The notes under the pieces are model-generated. The model searched no databases, was not told where the DNA came from, and was given only the letters and a program-made list of their open reading frames with translations. Shown one piece after another: positions 59,133 to 64,000 of a DNA stretch of 64,000 nucleotides (its first letter is position 1; every line of letters begins with the position of its first letter). Both the position numbers and the translations under genes were made by a program. This DNA is from Dictyophora rubrovolvata (taxonomy: Eukaryota > Basidiomycota > Agaricomycetes > Phallales > Phallaceae): the NCBI GenBank assembly GCA_029959195.1, contig CP114127.1, positions 124,001-188,000 on the forward strand, written 5' to 3'.

Positions 59133-60824
59133 AAGAGGACATTCGATCTTATCCAATCGCTGTGAAAGAATGGTAGTTCGTATGACAGGTTCCACCCTGA
59201 TAGAATTACTCGTATCCAAGAGTTGGTTACCATTGGAGAACAGAATTCCCCTGATCAACGTATAAAATTATTAGAACTGGTAGCTGAATATGCAGATATT
59301 TTTGCATTGACACTCTCGGAAGTCGCACCAGTGAAATTTATTGAACACCGAATCGACGTACAACCAGGAGCTAAGCTACTGACAACCATCTCAAAAGCTG
59401 GACTTTTGACAACTGCTCAATGTGACGCTATACATATCACAGTGGACAAGTTACTCAAAGCGGGTGTTATAATCCCCATCCAGATCCCAGATATTCACTG
59501 CATCAGCCCAATAGTGCTTGCCCCAAAGAAAGTACAGAAACCTCGATGCACTGTCGAACAACTTCGTATACTATCGAACACTGCTTGCTTGGATGCTGGT
59601 ATTGAGCTTCCTCACCCGGAATCACCCTCTGACCGTTTGTTAGTCCCCATGGACTCTAACAATGATGAGAGTTGGAGAATGTGTCATAATTTCCGGGCAT
59701 TAAACAAGGTCACCTTAGTACCCAGTTTTCCCATTGCTGATCTACAGGTGAAACAGAATAGGTTGGCTGGGCATCAATGGTATGTTGGTCTTGACCTCGC
59801 CTCTGCATACCATGCTATTCCAATAAGACGATCCGATTGGGGCCTTACTGCATTTGATGTCCCAGACAAGGGCTATTTTTGCTATACTTGCATGCCATTT
59901 GGGCTTACTGGTGCTGGTGCAACTTGTCAAGAGATGATTCTGAATGTTTTCGAAGCTGATATTGGCAAGTTTATAGAGACACTCATGGATGATGTATGTC
60001 TTGCAGACGATTTATGGGACGTATTATTTCAGAGGTTGCAGGATGTTTTTAGAAAATGCCACTTGAAAGATCTCTCGTTATCTCCATTGAAAACTGAACT
60101 TTTCATGAACAAGATCACTTGGGCAGGTACCGTTTTATCCCATGAAGGCGTATCCCTTGATCTTAATAAAGTCGGGAACATTCTCTCTTGGCCCGTTCCT
60201 GAAAATACACACCAATTATTAGGCTTCCTGAGTTCAATGTCATATTTTCGCAATGCTATCCCTCATTTCGCTGAAATAGCTGAACCACTCTACACTCCAC
60301 TCCAGTCTATAAGGTCTTCTTCTGCACAAAAATGCGGTGTTTACAAATCAACATTATTATCTACAGATATATCCCATTTATGGACACCTGTGCTTCAGTC
60401 AGCCTTCGCCCTACTGAAAACATCGCTAACCTCCGCCCCGACATTGAAACCTTTCATTAGGGGCTTACAAACTATTGTTGGAACCGATGCTCCAAAAGTT
60501 GGCATGGCAGCCTTTTTAGCCCAGTGGCATCCGGGAGACGATGGAGGACAATGTACCTTATTTCCAAACATGTTCACATCTCGTTTGAACACTAAAACTG
60601 AACGAAAATCTCACTCCTTCATCCTGGAACTCGCTGCTGTCAAGTTTGCATTGGATCGCTTTCAAAAGTTCATCTGGGGAGAACCTATCATTATAATGAC
60701 AGACTGTTTAGCCATCAAGCGCTTACTTACAAACGACAAATTACCTCCTCAGCATGCAGTGTGGAAGCAAGCAATCCTCGGTCACAACATTATTGATATT
60801 GTTCACTGACCGGGCAAAGGAAAC

Positions 60825-61185
60825 TGTCAGGGTACGCTAGCATCGTCCCCTTCTTTTCCTTCATTTATCTTCGGTTCTGGTTTATCTTATTCATTTCCTT
60901 ATTTCTCGTATTTTATTCCATTTCCTGCATTCCCCCTTCCTTCCGTATTCCCTTCTTTCCCTCCAACGGGCACTGAGCGCCCATTCCCATCAGAGCCATG
61001 GCTAAAAGTCCAGGACCAGTGCGTATCCACGCCCAGTCCATGAACCAAAGGCCGCTTGTGGCCTTCGCCGTTTTTCATAGTATATAGTTAGTAGCCCTAG
61101 AGGAGGGATCCCTAAGTTTGTTCTCTTAGGATCCCCTCCCTCTAGGTGAGTTAGTATTTCTACCAAATATATTTTACTTAGGATG
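60825..61185 (+). mobile_element. 406-bp LTR-like element, copy 2 (partial)
   Basis: Plus orientation, starts TGTCAGGGTACGCTAGC; its right end is missing and abuts copy 3. Confidence 0.7.
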
Positions 61186-61591
61186 TGTCAGGGCTACTCT
61201 CTCAGACTAGAGGGAGGGGATCCTAAGCAAGATATATTCTAGGAATAATACTAACTCACCTAGAGGGAGGGGATCCTAAGAGAACAAACTTAGGGATCCC
61301 TCCTCTAGAGCTACTAACTATATACTATGAAAAATGGCGAAGGCCACACGCGGCCTTCGGTTCATGGACTGGGTGCGGATATGCACTGGTCCCAGACTTT
61401 TAGCTGGGGCCTAGGCCATGGCTCTGATGAGAACAGGCACTCAGCACCCATTGAAGGGAAAATGGGAATACGGAAGGAGAGAGAAACACAAGAGATGGGA
61501 TAGAATATGAGAAATATGGAAATAAATAAAATAGACCAGAACTGAAGATAAATGTAGGAAAATAAAGGGACGGTGCTAGCATACCCTGACA
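61186..61591 (-). mobile_element. 406-bp LTR-like element, copy 3 (inverted)
   Basis: Minus orientation, full length, starting TGTCAGGGCTACTC on the plus strand and ending ACCCTGACA. Together with copy 2 it forms an inverted pair of about 770 bp. No target duplication around either or both. Confidence 0.72.
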
Positions 61592-62110
61592 GTATCAACA
61601 ATACGGATCTACCACATCTCTGGCACAAACATTGAGGTAGATGAAAGTACATTATGGCCGCCTTCTCTGGTCCCTATCCAGGAATACCAGGTACCCTATG
61701 AGAAACTGGAATTCCCTGAAAATCCAAAAATCAACGAAACACTCCATATCAATATACTGGCACGTTCATATGAATTGGTTTGGATTCATCAGTTTCTTCA
61801 TAGTGAACAATCTGTTTGGATTCATCAGTTTCTTCATAGTGAACAATCTGTTTGGCGGTTCATATTCCATTGACCACTTTTATATCATGATGAATTCCTT
61901 TTCATGGATGCGCCCACAAACGTGATCAACAATCACCCTGCCCCTACCTATTGTCCACTAGAGGTCGATACGTCCCAACCACTTCCCGAGTATCTTGAAC
62001 ATAGACCTCTAGTTCCATACGATTGGAGCCCTTTAACGAGAGTTCAACAACAAAACACACATATACATATGGCAGTGGCAAATGCACATCGTTTCCAAGG
62101 TTAGAGGAAG

Positions 62111-62469
62111 AGAATAAAAATTGATCTTGAGGCTGTGTAGCGCTTATCGATGGTGATGTCTAATTTTGGGATAATTAGTAAGGATATTACCTCCTATTTT
62201 CATTGTTCCATCCTCTTTTGCCTTTTTGATCCTAATTCTCTTCAATTGTATCATGCTGTTCGTTCTTTTTGTCATCTCTTTAAATCCATTTGTTTTTCCC
62301 TCTGTATAGTTGTATAGCTTCGCTGACTCGTCCATTCCCCTATTTATCCATCCAATTCTTTATTTCCTTCTTTTACAAATCTGGCATACAATTACTAATT
62401 GTGTTGCCACTCAAACTCCAAAAATATTTCTTTTTATTCAGAACGGTATAAATACTGCATGTAAATATG
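62111..62469. other. AT-rich unassigned sequence before the LTR-like repeat
   Basis: No gene. May be the 3' internal end of the gypsy fossil. A short block just before the TG end, GGTATAAATACTGCATGTAA, is also present beside the 37 kb copy. Confidence 0.4.
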
Positions 62470-63366
62470 TGTAACAGCAGCAATCTACCGGAACGGTTGT
62501 CTCAAGTTTTAGTTCAGTTTAAGTCAAGTTCAAGTCAAGTTTCGTCTCTAGTGTCAGGGCTACTCACTCAGACTAGAGGGAGGGGATCCTAAGTAAAATG
62601 TATTTTGGTAGAAATACTAACTCACCTAGAGGGAGGGGATCCTAAGAGAACAACTTAGGGATCCCTCCTCTAGGGCTACTAACTATATACTATGAAAAAA
62701 CGGCGAAGGCCATACGCAGCCTTCGGTTCATGGACTGGGCGCGGATATGCGCTGGTCCCGGACTTTTAGCCGGGGCCTAGGCCATGGCTCTGATGGGAAC
62801 GGGTGCTCAGCGCCCATTGGAGGGAAAGAAGGGAATACAGAAGGAAGGGGGAATGCAGGAAATGGGATAAAATACGAGAAATAAGGAAATAAATAAGATA
62901 AACCAGAACTGAAGATAAATGAAGGAAAATAAGGGGACAACGCTAGCGTACCCTGACATCTAGTCTATTTCTACGCTCATGTCTATTTCTTTGGATTACT
63001 CTGAGTGAGGCCTTGGAGTATAAACTCAATGATTCATATTGTCGTTGAAGCCTTACTAACTTTAACAGTTTAATATCGCTGTATTATCAACGGCATATTG
63101 TCATACCATTTTTATTGCAAATTCATATTCATCGTCCCCTTCACACACACAAGATCTTAGGATCATTATTTTTTTGTTGTTGTTGTTGGTTTAATATCAA
63201 CACTCACTCACTCGTTACATCATATTACCTCCCACCACTTCCTCTTCACAAAATCAGCACCAGGACCCACTCCACGGAGACTAGACGACCTCAAACAAAT
63301 ATCTTCGTAGTTTTTCTGATTGTATATATAGCTACGACATTTAGCTATTATCTTTGGATTGTTACA
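62470..63366 (+). repeat. 485-bp LTR-like repeat with a 406-bp element inside
   Basis: Plus-strand copy of 36767-37248 (TGTAACAGCAGC... to ...TTGTTACA), enlarged by the insertion 62552-62958. Could be the 3' LTR of the gypsy fossil; no second copy lies on the fossil's 5' side in this window. Confidence 0.55.
62552..62958 (-). mobile_element. 406-bp LTR-like element, copy 4, with target duplication
   Basis: Minus orientation, 407 bp, flanked by TCTAG on both sides (62547-62551, 62959-62963). The uninterrupted repeat at 36767-37248 has one unit at 37168-37172, so start, end and the 5-bp duplication are firmly set. TG...CA ends and 5-bp duplications fit a solo LTR; a MITE is the alternative. 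Confidence 0.85.
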
Positions 63367-63529
63367 GCACGTATCAGAAGATGAGGCCAAACATAAGGGG
63401 ACAAACAATAAGCAGCCCAGCAAAAGGCTTGAGAAGCAGATGATGGGATCTCTCGTGTGTTTTTCTGTCTTTCATGACTTAACTGGATGTTTAACTAAAA
63501 TGTTTAATTAAAAACACACTATAGCACTT

Positions 63530-64000
63530 GATTTTTGAAATGATCAGGGTGTCTGGGCCTGCCACATATGAAAGAGAGTGGGTTTATTTGGACGATGTCA
63601 AGCTCATATCGGAGGGTGATACATTTTCTTTCCCGCAAATTTCCCCCGATTTCACTGTTTGCGATGTGTTAGACTCGAGAAACCCCACGTACCAAGTCAC
63701 CAATGGCAAACGTCTATGGCGTCGTTGACTAGCATTTGTCGAACTGAAAGCATCTTCGAACCAAGGGGTTGTCGGCACCTAGAAGGCCCCAGTAACAGAT
63801 ACTGTTGCTCAGGCCGCAGATTATGCTCGACTTCATATGTCTGCGAAGCCATTCCAAATTTTCTCAGTTGGATTGCTCATTTTCGGGAGGAAGTTTTGTG
63901 TGGGAATATTCGATAGGGACGGTATCGAGTTTTCCAAAGTCGAAGACATGTGGGAAAATCTCGAGCTTTTTATTCACGTTGCGAGACGTCTTTGTTGCGA
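63530..64000 (+). pseudogene. FunK1 second-subfamily relic (copy J), continues past the window
   Basis: Close paralogue of exon 2 of copy D: FEMIRVSGPATYEREWVYLD, SEGDTFSFPQISPDFTVCDV, GKRLWRR, then LAFVELKASSNQG after a stop, and DYARLHMSAKPFQIFSVGL in a shifted frame. The stop is TGA where copy D has CGA, a C-to-T change, and later indels shift the frame. Exon 1 was not found in the window upstream. Confidence 0.8.

Larger units (their letters stand above)
55462..62110 (+). mobile_element. fossil Ty3/gypsy LTR retrotransposon, interrupted by LTR-like insertions
   Basis: Plus-strand remains of a gypsy element. Parts: gag-like frame 56329-57483 (capsid-type region and a Cys/His knuckle, CWKCGSLTHRS); a pol start with an aspartic-protease-like region 57852-58742 (ALIDDGSG, GRPWLGRV); reverse transcriptase with RNase H start 59223-60809 (LDLASAYHAIPIRRSDWG, CMPFGLTGAGATCQ, DLNKVGNILSWPVPE). 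Only unclear remnants follow at 61600-62110, with no recognisable integrase. It is broken and incomplete, with several breaks, and carries 406-bp insertions at 58727-59132 and 60825-61591. Its own LTRs were not identified; the LTR at 55059-55461 has its own target repeat and is treated as separate, while the repeat at 62470 might be its 3' LTR. Boundaries approximate. Confidence 0.75.

Noticed and set aside
58696-62940. Similar 70-96 residue frames recurring at 58696-58956, 61362-61652 and 62728-62940, suggesting a small conserved protein
   Set aside because: They lie inside copies of the same 406-bp non-coding element; the similarity comes from DNA homology, and the frames have no family features.

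Overview
This window comes from a filamentous basidiomycete, most likely an agaricomycete. The evidence is dense genes with many 50-65 bp GT-AG introns, a large Zn2Cys6 regulator resembling the mushroom PriB group, repeated copies of the fungal-specific kinase family FunK1, RlpA-like/expansin secreted proteins, and decayed transposable elements. No rRNA, convincing tRNA, CRISPR array or bacterial operon is visible.

Layout. 1-2600 (minus): a chimeric copy of part of a long-chain acyl-CoA synthetase (LACS) joined to the 3' half of a FunK1 kinase. 2600-6585: no supported gene. 6586-12717 (+): an apparently intact Zn2Cys6 transcription factor. 13144-16536 (+): the fuller LACS gene. 17841-21419 (+): the most complete FunK1 of the main subfamily. 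21874-28760: two DPBB/expansin-like genes in inverted orientation, each convergent with a FunK1 3' end, one with a solo LTR in its last intron. A FunK1 relic (24.0-25.5 kb) lies between them. 30643-33048 (minus): an intact FunK1 of a second subfamily, followed by FunK1 relics to 36.2 kb. 37590-38907: a tandem pair of unrecognised paralogues. 39355-48305: a FunK1 relic split by a 7,457-bp DNA transposon. 49.5-50.2 kb: a FunK1 3' relic. 50686-54350: pseudogenes of adenylosuccinate lyase and acetyl-CoA hydrolase. 55059-63366: a solo LTR, a fossil Ty3/gypsy element, four copies of a 406-bp LTR-like element and a 485-bp repeat. 63530-64000: the start of another FunK1 relic.

The most interesting object is the transposon at 40733-48189. 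It has perfect 32-bp terminal inverted repeats and a 4-bp target duplication (GAAC), and sits inside a FunK1 first exon whose paralogue lacks it. It carries three genes: an integrase-like DDE transposase, a protein with a C-terminal region resembling 2-oxoglutarate/Fe(II) dioxygenases, and a protein with a Cys-rich N terminus and an alpha-kinase catalytic domain. An alpha-kinase and a putative dioxygenase carried by an integrase-type DNA transposon is an unusual gene set.

Overall this is a host region reshaped by inverted segmental duplication. LACS flank, FunK1 and expansin modules are copied, inverted and truncated around a stable core (transcription factor, LACS, FunK1), and mobile elements have inserted into the copies. 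All calls come from reading the sequence and translations; no database search was run.
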